Shown: positions 43,090 to 57,062 of the stretch, in pieces
Layout: each line of letters starts with the position of its first letter
Numbering within the stretch: position 1 is the first letter of the stretch
Source: Protea cynaroides
Lineage: Eukaryota; Streptophyta; Magnoliopsida; Proteales; Proteaceae
DNA length: 64,000 nucleotides
NCBI GenBank assembly: GCA_028583415.1
Contig: CM053268.1
Location: 18,461,923-18,525,922 of the forward strand
Direction of reading: 5' to 3'
The notes under the pieces: generated by a model
What the model was told of the DNA's origin: nothing
Databases searched by the model: none
What the model saw: the letters and a program-made list of their open reading frames with translations, nothing else
Translations under genes and position numbers: made by a program

Positions 43090-45538
43090 CTAACGTAGAG
43101 AGATCTAATATTAAGAGCTCTGCCTCAGTTTTAGGAAGTCAAAATTAGAATTGGATTGCGCCTTTTCTAAATAATATTCTCAAAATGTCAAATAAAGCAA
43201 ACTAATATATATTGACATGTTTTATTTGGTTCATCTGAATGTAATAAACAATTTATCCTTTTTAAATGTATATTCATTGGATTATCACTTCTCAATATTT
43301 TGTGGTGGTTCTTTCATTTGAGAATCAGAAAAATATTTTAACAATGAAAAATGGCAGTTACAATATGTTATTGTATTATATTGCATTATCTCACACATTA
43401 AAATTCCAGGCAACAAAACCCTCTTCTATAAATATTTTTTTTTGATAAACTTGCTTTGTTGTTTTAGTATTTCTATTTGTAATCTTTCTTTTTGGATTTG
43501 GCTCCTCTGTAGGGAAGGGGAACGCTGCAGGCATAGTTGTTGTAACCGGAGTATATCTACAAACTCACGAGCCGCAGCAATCACATATATACAGTTTGAA
43601 ATCCAAAGGCCAGAGATCGATTGATGCAGAATAAGGAGGCCTAGCCGAGCTACATAGGAGCATATAAACTCATCTCTCAAACCCGTGAAATCATATTAGA
43701 TTGCCATTTGTACATGTGGCACATGTCGCAGATGCATTGCGGCCTTGTCGCATTCCCCCTTGCGACGGAGGAGCCGAATCCTTTGTTCTCAATGAAGTCC
43801 TCTGTATATACATGTACTTCTCAATATATGTGGGACCGGGATAGTCTCCTGTCCTGCATCACCATGAGACGAATGGACAACAGAAGACAATCCCCACCCA
43901 CACATGTGTGAATGTAGGTGTGGATGTAGAGGTCGAGGTTGAGTACATGTGCATACATGTACATATGCCTATGTGTTTGTAGCATTTGAAAGCCATCGTA
44001 ATAATCTGCACTAGGAATCGAGATGGGCTCTTAGTATCCAAATCCTCTCCTCCCAGACGTTTTGGAGGGGAGATAGCAACTCCATTGGACGGATGACACC
44101 AGGGGCTCAGGTGAATCCGAGTTTTCAATCAAAGCCAACACCCCCTTGTCGACTCGGATGGAAAGCTCGGATTTTTCCGAACCTCATATGTCGGCCATCC
44201 AATAGGACAGTAGGCTTTGGTAATGCAGTATTGTAATAGTAGTACAGTAGTACATGGAGGATGCTTGATAGGACAGCTTTGTGTAATTCCAAGTAGAGTT
44301 AGTACAATGTAGAATGCCTTGATTGCAAATCTCTATTAATTAATATTAATAAACTTCCGTTATTCAGTTTAGAAGGAAACTTTGAGACACCACAAACACT
44401 TAATCACCAAGCAACATTGCTTTCACATTTGATTTAAAGAAAATTTTTGTAGACCTCCCTTTTGAATTGCTTGATTGACACACTACATCCTCCATCTAGA
44501 GTTAATCCAATAGACATTTCTTGTAATCTAGTAATTATAACACTATACCCCACTCCTTCCTCTACTCTCTCCATTAAAATATGACATATACAATTTGAAA
44601 ATTTTTAAATGGCAAAATTGTCCTTTAACTAGTATGAAATTCTAATTTTACCCTTCTTACTAAAACTCTTAAAACCTTTCATTTTCAACTCTTCGTCTCT
44701 CTTTATTGCGAATCGAATCAAGAAAACACCAACCCAACACCCAATCATCTCTCCTCCCCAAATGATTAAACACCTCATCATTGCTTCCGCCCATTCCCGC
44801 TCTGCAACACTCTCAACTCTACACCCCCATCCCTCCCGAAAATGCAAGGAGGATGAAAAGGTGGCGATCAGTTACCGAGAGATCTGGATTCAATAGTAAG
44901 GCAAGAGAGAGAAAAGAACCATTTTATTGCCATCATCCAATAGAACACGTGTTTGAAAATATACTTAAAGTGAAGAATAATTATTCTCACATATAATAAG
45001 AAGATCTGAACTCTACCTAAAATGCCACACAACATTAGTTAATGCGGCTGCTCTTGATGATGATGAATCATCGACATAGAAGTTTCGCCTTTGCTGTCGA
45101 ATCAACAAGTTGATTAAACTCAAAACCCTTCAAAACTTAAGAGAATCATCGAGCAGTTTAATGATAGGAAACTCTGGTAAATCATTGATCCGATCAAACA
45201 AACAAACACAGATAGATGGAACAAAAATGGATTCATGATGAATAAGCAAAAGAAATTTGTAGAATAAATAAAAAGCATCCTTGAATCACTTCCGAATAAC
45301 CCCTTTGAGTGATGCAAATATCAACACCAAATTTAGAAAATGAGAATAGATTCTGCTATCAGCTCTCATAAATCATTCATATAAAATCATGGCTTATTTA
45401 TCGTTTTTTACTTGTAAGCTTTGGTACAGCAGTACTGTAATAGTAGTACAGTAGTACTTTTTTTCTTTTTTTGGTAATAAGTACAGTAGTACAAGGATGA
45501 TGTTTGATAGGACAGTTTTGTGCACTCACAATTACTAG

Positions 45539-45780
45539 AACAGAAATCGTCTCCTGCCTGGGTTTGGCGGGAGACTGGGTGGTCCGGATGGATGGCCGCC
45601 ATGTGGCACTCGGAGAGATTCGAGTCCTCCATCCGAGCCGACTGCCCAGTGAACAAGCTGAGCCGATTGGGGGGTCGGCTCGGATGGAGGGCTCGGATCC
45701 CTCGGAGTGCCACATGGCGGCCATCCATCCGAGCCGCCCAGTCTCCCGCCCAAACCCAGGCGGGAGACGATGTGGATCCC
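45539..45780. mobile_element. MULE-like foldback MITE, unit 2
   Basis: The orthologue of the unit 1 element. The left duplication has one change (AATTACTAG). The ends are better matched than in unit 1 (TCTCCTGCCTGGGTTTGG against CCAAACCCAGGCGGGAGA). Confidence 0.8.
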
Positions 45781-48700
45781 AATTATTAGGTTCAAATTCT
45801 TTCATTTCCATGTGTCGGTATGAGGAAATTCAGTGATGATCATTCATGTATATCAATACATCGGTATATAAGTACAGTAAACTATAACCACTAGATTTTC
45901 TTATGTCAACATGAGCGTCATGAGAGGATTAGAATCCAACAAAATTAATACAATATAGAATACCTAGATTGCAAATCTAAACTTCCCTTATTCAGTTAAT
46001 GCCTAGATTGTAAATGTAAACTTCTCTTACCCAGTTTAAAGGGAAACTTTGAGACATTGGTCCAGTCACAAACACTTGAATCACCAAGCAACATTAATGG
46101 TTAGGTTGGTCCATTCATATTGTGTTAGACCTGATTGATCCTTGATTCGATCTCTAATCTGAGCATGTTTTAATATTTATTAATGAGGATTGAATTCAAT
46201 CTTGTTTTCCATTGGGTCTGTACTCCAATCCGATATGGATATGATCGATACCATATCTAATACCTGGTTTTAAAACCATGTTTACAAATGCCTTTTGATA
46301 TGGTGCCTTATTACGTTACAGGCCACCTTTGATCCTAGTCTACTCTGGTCGTTTGAACCAACGCCCATGTTCTATTGGGTTGTAAACAAATAAGGACCCT
46401 TATTTATAGATTTCAATCCTTTCCAACCTTTAATCGCTAGTCGATATGGGAATAAAGCCGGTGCACAAGAAAGGAACAAAATGCATTGAATTAGTTTTTC
46501 TTTTCTTTTTTTTTTTTATTTTTTTTTATTTTTTTTTTTTTTTTTTTTTTGTTAAGCATCATTATTGATCAAAATGGAAAAAAAAAAACAAAAATATGGA
46601 GAAATCAGATCAAGAATATTAGACACAAGCCATGGGACAAGCCACACCCTTAACAATGCCATCAGTAGGAGTATACCAAATAGAAAGAGAAAAAAAAAAC
46701 AGAGATTAAGTAAACTGATATCTAATTCCAACCAAGAAATCGACAACTACATTGCTCTCCCGATAAATATGGGTAATCTGCAATCAATTAATCCCACATT
46801 AGTTGGAATAAAAAAAATATTAAAATGATAAAATTATAAAAAGAGACGGTTTTGTTGATTTCTATAATAAATGGATTTTTGGTCAGGTCATGTCCATTTT
46901 CTTGTCCGTACCAAAAATGGCAATTTAATACATTACCTAAAACTATGACCTACTGTTTATCAAACGGTCAATTTGGTTTCAATCTTTTTTTTTACCTCTA
47001 TTTTAAATTGACGAAAAGGATACAAAATGGGAGTGATATAGTACATATGCCGGTATTAATTGAAAATGATTTTCTATTATTTAATATAACAGAAAATGCA
47101 AGGAAATGTATTGAAAAAAAAAAATCATTTAAAATATTATTTTAAAAAAGAAAGTTTTACAGCAAAACAAATAGGATCTTAGTTGTCAATATTCCATCCA
47201 ACTTTGCTCCATTTTACATCCCTCACTAATGTGATAATGCACACCATATATTGACTAAACTGGTCATTGACTGAACTAGTACGTGGCAATTAGACCCATG
47301 ATTAAAAAAGTAAGAGAGTTTGGACTGAAATGAGTTTAATAAGTTACGTCTTTATTAATTAGAGTTGTGAATGTTTGTCGGTTTTTGTCTCTACTAGTCA
47401 GAGACCAATTGTTATTTTCTCTGGTTATCTGTCTCTATCAGGTTAGAGCTTGTATCTTATGTGATTTCTATGTCTTTCTAACTAGAGTCTGTATTTCCTG
47501 TGGTTATTTGTCTCTACTAGGTTGGAGCTTGTGTTTCTGTGACTCTTTGTTTTAGCTAAAGTTTGTATCTTCTATGGTCGTTTGTCTCTACAAAGATTTT
47601 TCATTTTTTGTGATTCTTTGTCTCTAATTGTTAGAGCTTAATGTATCGTTGTCACCCTCTGTCCCTATCAATTAGAGCCTAGTGTTGTAGATCTAAAATT
47701 GATGATTGAGAATAGCAAGAGAGCAGTCTTCTCCATTTTTTTGTTTGGTGAAAATCTTCAAATCTTATTGGAGTAGATTACCTCCTTTGTTAGAGTCTCT
47801 AAAAGTGTGTTTGTATCATGAGCAGTTAGTGTCTACCTTTTCTCATCATGTGATGAAAACACAGGCAAGAGATATCTTCTTTTTATTGGTCAGAAATCCT
47901 AATTAAGGAGACTTCTTAGAGTGGTCATTGCAGATTCCATCGAAGTCCTATCCTAAGTTCTAAATCATCGGGAAATCATGAGTTACAGCAACATGCTAGG
48001 CATCTTTGGTAATTATGCCTCCTTGATTGACAAAGTTAATTTTGGACTGCTGAGTACAATCTGGCGGAGTTAATTTCAGACTCCTGAGTACAGTTGTGCC
48101 GTCCATCCAAGATTAATCAAAGAACCCTGACTCAGAGACCATCCCAAACTCTCAGGAGTTACGTTTTCCTCCCAGAATTATCTGTGATAATAGAGGATCC
48201 CTTGTGGCTATTATCTATCTCAACAGTAGGATAACCTAATTGATGAGTTTAATGAACCAGGCGGGGATATAGAAGATTGATCCCCATTAAGGGTAACCTA
48301 AAAGATGAATTTTAATGAACCCTAGCTGGGGTATTGATCAGAGTGACTGACATTGCGGGTAACCCAATAATGAGCTTTTATGGACCTAAACTGGGGTATA
48401 GTTAAGTTTGGTGTGCATCAGGCACATATTGGTAGGTAGGCGTGATGAGTCCTACTAGTGATAGCCTAGGTGGAGATTCAGCCCCATGTCGATCATTGTT
48501 GGTGCCAATGGTGTTGCTCCTAATTGGGGTTTGTTTAGATAAGTTGTTTTGTCTCGACTTGCTATTGGCTGTTTTTGATAGGTCAGCCATGTTTGGGCTT
48601 GAGGCTGATATGTCTGTAGGCAATCCAGTCCAATTTGCTCTGTCTAATAAAAAGAATATTCCCACTTGGGACTTCAACTATTGAGCTTTGTAGCTTCCGA

Positions 48701-49563
48701 AACATTTTTTTTTCTAGTTTGATATTCTTTCCACTTTCGTGCCCTCGGTCAATTCTGACTCCGATGATGATCGGGATGATGAGCCATCACCTGAACTTCT
48801 ACGCCACCAGGCCTCTTGAGAAAAGAAAGTCCAACTCGTTTGTGAAAAACTGCAAATGATTGATCCAGAAACACAAAAGCAGTCTTGGAGAGATAGTTTG
48901 GCAAGTTTCAAAGGTTCAGAAAGTCACCCTTGATAAACTAAAAAAGCTCCATGAGATGTTGTCAAAGGGTGTCGAGCAATCCTGGACTTATTCTGGTGGT
49001 TTTGATTGGTTTTACAAATGAGATGAGATGCCTTATGGATTTGGTCTAGGTCAAAGATATCATCATTGAAAAAAAATGAAAAGAAAAAAAAGAGAAAAAC
49101 AGAAAGGAGAACAAGTGTTGTGTTCATGTTCTTATTATCAGACACATGCCTCCTTACATCATGGATCGTAGCAATCACTACAGTGAGCAAAATGAATTAT
49201 CCTAAAAAAAAAAAAAAAAAAAAAGGGATATAGTCAAACGATTGGGGTTAAATGAGCTGCTTTGCTGTATCAATTTACAAAAGATGAATTTTGACTGGGG
49301 TAGCACCATCCTTTTCAGTCTGTAGTGTGGAATTGTTGTCGCTTCTTGAGTTGAAGATACAGTCTCCAAAGATCCTCATGGACCAATGGCTTTCAAGAGC
49401 AGGGCCCTTATATTTGAGGTACATCGTTACAAATTGATCGAGCAAAGAGTGATCATGTATTGCCTCTACATCCATTAAAAAAATGCTCAAAAAAGACAAG
49501 AGCCGAAAAAAAAACCAAAAAAAGAAAAAAGAAAAGAAAATCCATACAAAGGTGTAGATGTGG

Positions 49564-51924
49564 TGTAAGACCCGCATGCCACGAACCCGGCCTAACCATA
49601 TATTTCATGTCGGGATCCGTCTTCATATCATGGTCGAGCCAAGTGGACCAAGTATGTGAAGAAACCCAAGACCCAATATGAAAATTTATCCAAAAACAGT
49701 CAAAATGAGGGTAGGGTCGCATGTTTTAACAGGCAGGTCCGACCCTCCCATCGACCCTCACCATCGACCCTCAACCATGGGTCGCAGGGTCTATGAGTTG
49801 TCCGACCCTCCCATCGACCCTCGGCATTCGGGAAAAACAACACGAACCGAAAATTAGGAAACCTTCCTAATTTCGATTGGAACCTTTCCTAAACTCAATG
49901 AGACTTATTTTGGGAGGTTTTGCCCTATAAATAGGACGTCCCTAAGCCTCATCCACTCCTTTTACAACCCTAATTGGATTGAGAGAAAGAGAAGAGAAGG
50001 AAGAGAAGAAGAGAAGGAAAACTTGAAGAAAAGGCTAAGGAAGGAGAGGAAATTCAGAGGAAACTCTGAATCTCAGCAAACCTAAGGTATGAATACATTC
50101 CCCATGATTTATTTAAGACTTTAGAATGGTTTATGAAGAGGATATGACTTAGAAGAAACCCAAATCATCCATCCATGGTTAGGTTTTCATGGAAAACCAT
50201 GGAGGAGATCATTAAAATCATGTAGGTGAATAAAGTATAGTTATAAATCATAGAACATGTATAGAATGGATTGTGGAAGTAAGCCATAGGACCTAACTAT
50301 GAAAGAGAGAACGAAATCTGAAATTTTCGACTCAAACCATGGAGGGTCGCACCTAGGGTCGATGGCAGATCCGACCCTAGCATCGACCTTCAGTGTTCGG
50401 GAAGTTCAGAGTTAAGGGAGGGTCGCACCCAGGGTCGATCATGACTCCGACCCTACCTCCGACCCTCAGTTAACAGAATGGTTTTTAAATTCTGAATAAA
50501 TTTTAATTAAATTTTGTCGGCTTTGTTAGGTCTTCTAGCAATATAATAACATTATAAAGGTGATTCTAAAGCTTGAAGAGTATCTATTAGCAAGCTAAGG
50601 TGAGGGAACAAGACCTAAATTAATTGGTTAATAATAAATTATTTTTATTTCTTGAGTCCGATGCCATGAATGATTTTATGCGTGTATGCTTGTAATGTGC
50701 ATTCAACATGTCATCCAATATTTCTATTATTACTGTTCATACTTATTTAAATTTATTGTTTATAACATGATGATGATGATGATGATAGGAATAGGCATGT
50801 GAATGTTTGTGTTTGGCTAGTGTATATGGTGCGGGTAGGGATGGTATCAACCGGTACAACCATGACCGTTCTTCATGGGGTGTATATTGTGCCATGGTCT
50901 ATTCAAGTCATGTCCACTAAGCAAGTGTTAGTGTGCTTGATGCGAGGGGAGCATCAGGGGGAGGACGTGGCATTGTGGTTCAGCCTGGTCACCAGACTCT
51001 AGCTCTATCTCTACTCAAGTCTTGTCCACTAACATCGTCGTATCGCCATTACCTTAGCGGAACTAATATGTCGTAGGGTATCGGGGGGGACGTGGCATTG
51101 TGGTTCAGCCTGGTCACCAGACCCTAGCTCTATCTCTATGGATGTATTGAGGGATGCTGGGGTGAGGCCTTGGATACATTGTTTGGCATTAGGGTTGGTT
51201 AGTTGCGAGCCCAGTTTGCAAGCCCTCGCCAACAGGGGCTTACGTGTTGGTATGGGCAACCGGTACAACCATGCCGTTTTCATGGGGTGTATATTGTCCA
51301 TGGTGGGTGCATGTGGGGCGACGGTGCGTTTTCATTGGGCGTTTCCACACACTCGTGTATAGAGGTGCGGTGGCCACCTATCCTTTCTATAGCACATTGC
51401 AAACTCTAAACCAGACCAAAGATATGAATTGATTGCATGCATATGGATTGTTGCATTGTTTTGTTTACTCACTGAGCTCAAGTTGGAGAGCTGACCCTCG
51501 CGCATGCAATTCTTTTTAGTTTCTGATGTTACAGGTACTATGATTGAAGATTATGTCGGCAAGCCAACATATGAACATGTGGTGGCTATGATGAGCAAGG
51601 GGTAGAGGACGAACATGGTTAGTTATGCGAGCGTTTGAATTGGTGGATACATTTAGTGTTTAGTTTTCGTATTTGGATATTGTAATATGTATTAAATTAT
51701 GTTTTGGTTACATGGAAATAAATAGAATATTAATTATTTATCATGATTAGACCTCAGTTCATTATCTGTAAGACTTTCGCTATTTACTTTATTACCTCTG
51801 ATTAATGTGGAATGTGTTTTGGTTTATCATATGTGGGATAGCCTATTTTGAGATCCTGGTTGAACCGTTGGTTTATTGACGGTTCATCACACCATTCTGA
51901 TTGGTGCAGAATTGGGGTGTGACA
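49564..51924 (+). repeat. Gypsy-type LTR (LTR-A), unit 2
   Basis: A 2,361-bp orthologue of the unit 1 LTR, with the TATA box near 49926. One of the CCATCGACCCTC repeats near 49810 is missing. The right end joins unit 3 at the same base as the unit 1/unit 2 join. Confidence 0.75.
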
Positions 51925-52827
51925 TCAAGAGTGAGTTAAGAAGCTTGGAGAAGATTGAACGTTCCTAACAGGTGAGGGAACAGAACCTAAACTAACTGGC
52001 TAATAATAAATTGTTTACTTTAATTGAGTCCAATGACATGATTGATTCTGTGCTTGTATGCTTGTAATGTGCATCTCACATGTCATCTAATATTCTTGTT
52101 ATTACTACTCATGCATATTTATTTCTGTCTATTTATAATATAATGATGATGACGATGCTAGGAATAGGCATGTGATTGTGTGCGTGTGGTTGGTATACTT
52201 TATGCGAGTGGAGTGTCAGGGGGAGGACGTGACATTGTGGTTCGTCTTGATCACCAGACTCTAACTCTATCTCTACTCAAGTCTTGTTTACTGACATCGT
52301 CGTATCACCACTACCTTAGCAATAGGGGCTTACATGTTGGTATGGATAAGGAATCAGGGGAAGTGTTGGCGGTGTTTGATTCGAACACTTTAGCTCTATC
52401 TCTATTCCATGGTGGGTGCATGTGAGACGAAAATGATGTTTGATCCATTGGGCAGATTCACACACTTGTGTATAGAGGTGTGGTGGCCGCTAATCCTTTC
52501 TATAGCATATTGCAAACTTAAAAATCAAACCAAAGATATGAATTGAATGCATGCATATGTATGTTGCATTGTTTTGTTTGCTCATTGAGCCGTGATGTGT
52601 GCTCACCCTTTCGACGTCGAATATTTTTAGTTGTTGATGTAGGTCCTACTGTTGAAGATTATATGAACATGCTGACATATGGACACGTAGCGGCGTTAGA
52701 CATGGAGGCTATGGAAGAAGCGCATGATCTGTCGTGCGAGTGCAACTCATGTGTTTTCGATTAGTTTAGTTATTAGGTTATACGGTTCATCACACTATTC
52801 TGGTTAGTCCAGAATTGGGGTGTGACA
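51925..52827 (+). repeat. LTR-B remnant, unit 3
   Basis: The layout and deletion match the unit 2 copy. It ends GGGGTGTGACA at 52827 and abuts F-box coding sequence. Confidence 0.8.
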
Positions 52828-53530
52828 CCATTGGTTTCTTTTAATGTTCTTAGGGGATCTAATTTTCTCCATGAACTTTCACCTACTGTGATTGTCTCAC
52901 AAAATCTCCTAATGGGATTCTCATGATTAATCAAATATTCATCATCTTCACCATTAGATCCCTGTTTTTTTATCTCCATTATCAACTATGAACACTTTAT
53001 ATTTATTGCTTAAGCTGTTGAAGCCAAAACCAACACAAAAAATAAATAAATAAATAAATAAATAAAATAAAAAATAAAAACCTCACCCACATTTGATTTG
53101 GGAAAAATAAGTTGTGATTTGGGCAACATCATCCTCTCTCTTGTAATGGGATTTAAGAGGCAGACATGACCGTTACACAGTGTTAGAGCTATACAAAGAA
53201 AGCCATTGAACCCAAAGTTTCAAGTTTACCCCTGGCCTGGTTCAAATACCATTCTTTTTCACTACCGGGCCCAAAGACAAGCTTCGGTCCATTCTTTTGA
53301 GAAGGATCCAATAGTTCAAAACCCATTGATATCTCTCTGGTTTTGCAATCACCTTCTCCATTCACCATGAGTAGGATATTAATCTTACTATCGATGTAAG
53401 GTTTTGGTACTGAAGGAATAAAAAGACAAGGTAGTCGATGTGGTTCATCGTTGGAATTATAATCATCATCATGATCATGCCCCAACAAGCTATACCATGG
53501 TTTGCAGATGCACATGAATCGTGTTCCTCC
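52828..53530 (-). pseudogene. F-box protein fragment, unit 3
   Basis: This is nearly identical to the unit 2 fragment. A seven-base A run, instead of eight, restores a stretch reading KKQGSNGEDDEYLINHE and TITVGESSWRKLDPLRTL (52773-52985). The gene is still broken upstream and downstream. Confidence 0.8.
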
Positions 53531-53799
53531 TACTGATCAAAACATTTAAAACTCAAAAAGAATTAGACAGTCCCTGCAGCCCCATCTAGGCCATTGGATT
53601 GCATTAGTACACTTGTAGATGTGCTCTCAATGCCCGAATGTGGCTGCAGGGGCTGCACGGCCGCAGAAAACCCAAGCCCCACAAAAGATATTGAATGTAA
53701 TAGGGGACTCAAACAAGGAAACCCTTTATATAAAGAGATTCGTCCGATCACTAGATGGATAAACATGGTAATTAACTTATAGTGTCTAGATATACTAAC

Positions 53800-56700
53800 T
53801 CTTAGGATCGGAGACGCAAACAAGAAGAAACACAAAGAATTAACGTGGTTCAGCACCCCATTGTGGGATGCCTACGTCCACCAGAGAAAAGATCGACTTT
53901 CTTCTATTCCCAAGAACAGTCTACAAATCTCTACCTGACAGGCTTATCTCATCTATCAGCCTTACAGCGTTCCAGCTCTCCACTGTCAGAGGAGAATCCT
54001 CTACAGTCCTTGTAGCCTTACCTAGGTTTTTCCACACAGAGACAATTTATAGGAAAACCTAGAAACCCTAATCCCACCACAATTATAAGTTTAACCCCAT
54101 ACATGTAATAGACTCATACCTAATACAAATACTACCCTTATAATTGTGTGGATCCCACATAATACAAGACACCAACCCAACAAATCTCCACCTGGCTTGG
54201 ATTCTGCAAACCACCTTGAAGAAAACCCGTTGATGTTGATTCTGTAAATCTGTCTCTGCCAAAACGCTACACCCAAACCAGCATAGCCCACACCCCGTCT
54301 GGGTGTCCCGTACAGCTCACCGCCGTACGATGTGAAGTGACTTTATCTCTCCCACTACTGCAACATCACCGGAAAGATCACCGTCACACACAGTCTTCCT
54401 GCAATTCTGGTTACACCTGGAACCCGAGCCTCTCACCACTGCACCTCCAATGTAAACTCATCCCAGCCCTTTGCAACTCCAGTTGCACCTGGAACCCAAG
54501 TCTCTCAACTCTGCACCACCAATGCAGACCTAGAGATCCGACTTCTTGTCTGAACCCGCCAGTACTCCTTTACCACACGGTGCAACATAAACTGGTCATT
54601 ATGTGCATCGTATCGGGATTCAATCCCGCCATCAGATCCAACACCTGATCCGACCAGATCTACGGACAGCTACCATCATCCCATCAATCTGAACACGATC
54701 TCCCAGCCATCGCTGACCATCCGCTCCATTAGCAGTAACCAGGCCTCTACCGTGGTTGCCCTTTGATGAAACTTGCTCCAAAATCACCTTGGGAAAACCC
54801 TCCCCCACATGCAATAATGGATCCAACCCCCCTGCTTGACATGTTACACCAGGTCTTGTCCAACCCAACAATACCCCCTGCTGCATTCGTCGATCCATCG
54901 GATCTCCTACCGCATCACTACCAACACCAATAGCATTCAAAGGTGTTGGAGTTCCATAGATCGAGTAACACCATATCCATACGGAGTTTGATTACTCCAT
55001 GGTCTTCTTGGGGCAACAAGTGGGCTACTCGCATAACCAGCACTTGGGATTGGATTTCCATAAGCCTTAGTGGAGCCATTATACCAAGTGTTGGCACCAC
55101 CAAAGCCAACAGTACCAACACCATAACCACTATAACGGACCCCATTATTTGTTGCCATTAAAACCCATAGCCTTGGGTTCTTCATTAGGAAACCCAAGAA
55201 ATCCTCCAAGATCCATTGCTTGATAACTTCCCATATGTAAATCATCCCATGGATCTTCAAAAAACTATACATGGTAATCCCAATTTGATACCCCTGCCAT
55301 GACCTCGACCCATGCGATCTACCATAACCGAAGACACCACATGTGATAACAGCGGATTCCTAGCCTAGCACTGAATCATCACCCTCGATCCAAAGATGAG
55401 TTCCCGCCTACAATTCCAGATCCTCCGCATCTTTAGAAATCCCCACATGTGGAAGCATATCGATTCCTCCCATCGAACTCACCATGTCTGTGACATCGCT
55501 GATCGCATCGCCAGCCTGCACTGCATTCCATCGGACTTCTTTCTCCAGCACATGCGATAACAACAGATTCCTTGTCTGCAAAAACTCATTCGCAAAGCCC
55601 CAAGGAACACAGCCACCTCCTTCAAACAACATCTTCTCAACCATTGACAAACAATCGGCCTGCTGTCCGAAACCTCTCGCCGAGAACACCATCGTCGCCG
55701 TATGCCTTCGAGGGTCGATCCTTAGTGGATAGCACCCAACCCTTGCTGTGATCTCAGGTCCTTCTCCGTCTCCGGTATTGTTAAAAGGGCAAAAAAAATT
55801 CTTCAGTCACCGACACTATATACAGCCTCTTGGGACATCTACCACCTATACCTGGATCCCTCGATCAGCTTCTGCCACATGCGATAATGTTCTCAAACCA
55901 TGCATCGCTGAGTCACCCCCGCAAGCCTCAGATTGTGCAAATCTGGGTGGGTTTTCTTCTTCCACATGCGATAATGCATTGCACGCCACTGCTATAGACT
56001 GTGCTCCTATCGTCGCACCTATCCTGCCAGTCGCGAGAAAGAGATTTGATGAGCCCCCTGGGAAAACCTGGGCATCCCAAGCGTTACATGCAGTTGTCGC
56101 AGACTACCGGATCCCAGTCTCCCACTGCTGCTCTGCAACTCGATCACCACTCTTGCGTGCCGCCGACATCGCCTCTGCTACTCAATGATCGAGGGATCTC
56201 TCTGCTGCAAGTAGAGAATCCCACACATGCGATGACGCATGCATTGCTGAAACCGAATCAGATGGCATCCCTAACACGCTCAACTCAAAACCTTCGACTG
56301 GCAACCCTGCCATCGACGCCATTACAACTGACATAGACGAAGCACCCTGGGCCTCCCTCTCCCCTCTCTCTGGTTCCCTCGATAACCCCAAAAAACCATG
56401 CTCACTTCTTGAGCCCACAGCAAAGGGATTAAACCGCCAACCAAACTGCTCCTTACCTGCCGCCGACGACAACCCACCAGTCGTGAGCACCATCGCCATC
56501 TACTGATCCTTTACCGGCAACCGTCCTACACCAAGTCACAATATTCGCAACTCAGAGCATACACCCACAATATTCTCACCCAAAACCCTATACATGTTCT
56601 GGGTTTTTTTTTTTTCTTCTTCGTTTTCATACTGCGTACCTCTTTCCTTCTTCAAAAAACCTAAGCTCTATTACCACTTGTTAGGATCGGAGATGCAAAC

Positions 56701-57062
56701 AAGAAGAAACACAAAAAATTAACGTGGTTCAGCACCCCATCGTGGGATGCCTATGTCCACCAGAGAAAAGATCGACTTTCTTCTATTCCCAAAAACAGTC
56801 TACAAATATCTATCTAACAGGCTTATCTCATCTGTCAGCCTTACAGCATTCCAGCTCTCCACTGTCAGAGGAGAATGCTCTACAGTCCTTGTAGCCTTAC
56901 CTAGGTTTTCCCACACAGAGACAATTTATAGGAAAACCTAGAAACCCTAATCCCACTACAATTATAAGTTTAACCCCATACATATAATAGACTCATACTC
57001 TAATACAAATATTACCTTTATAATTGTGTGGATCCCACAGAATACAAGACACCAACCCAACA
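53800..57062 (-). mobile_element. Non-autonomous copia-type LTR element, unit 3
   Basis: LTRs are 53800-54182 and 56679-57062, with the CTAAC duplication at 53795-53799 and 57063-57067. The left LTR edge is mutated (TCTTAGG instead of TGTTAGG). About three differences from unit 2 are seen in the left LTR, against about eight between units 1 and 2. Confidence 0.9.
54632..56499 (-). pseudogene. Internal reading frame of LTR-C element, unit 3
   Basis: It has the same content as unit 2. A small change near 54961 (GATCGAG in place of GACTGCAG) shifts the frame between the Gly/Tyr-rich part and the MNAIGVGSDAVGDP part. It shares the CAG-to-TAG stop of unit 2. Confidence 0.5.

Larger units (their letters stand above)
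37953..51924. repeat. Tandem segmental repeat, unit 2 (13,972 bp)
   Basis: This is a complete unit collinear with unit 1. It shares with unit 3 the two deletions and an altered F-box segment, so the two are closest relatives. It has the full 332-bp sequence at 40436-40767 that unit 1 lacks. Confidence 0.95.
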
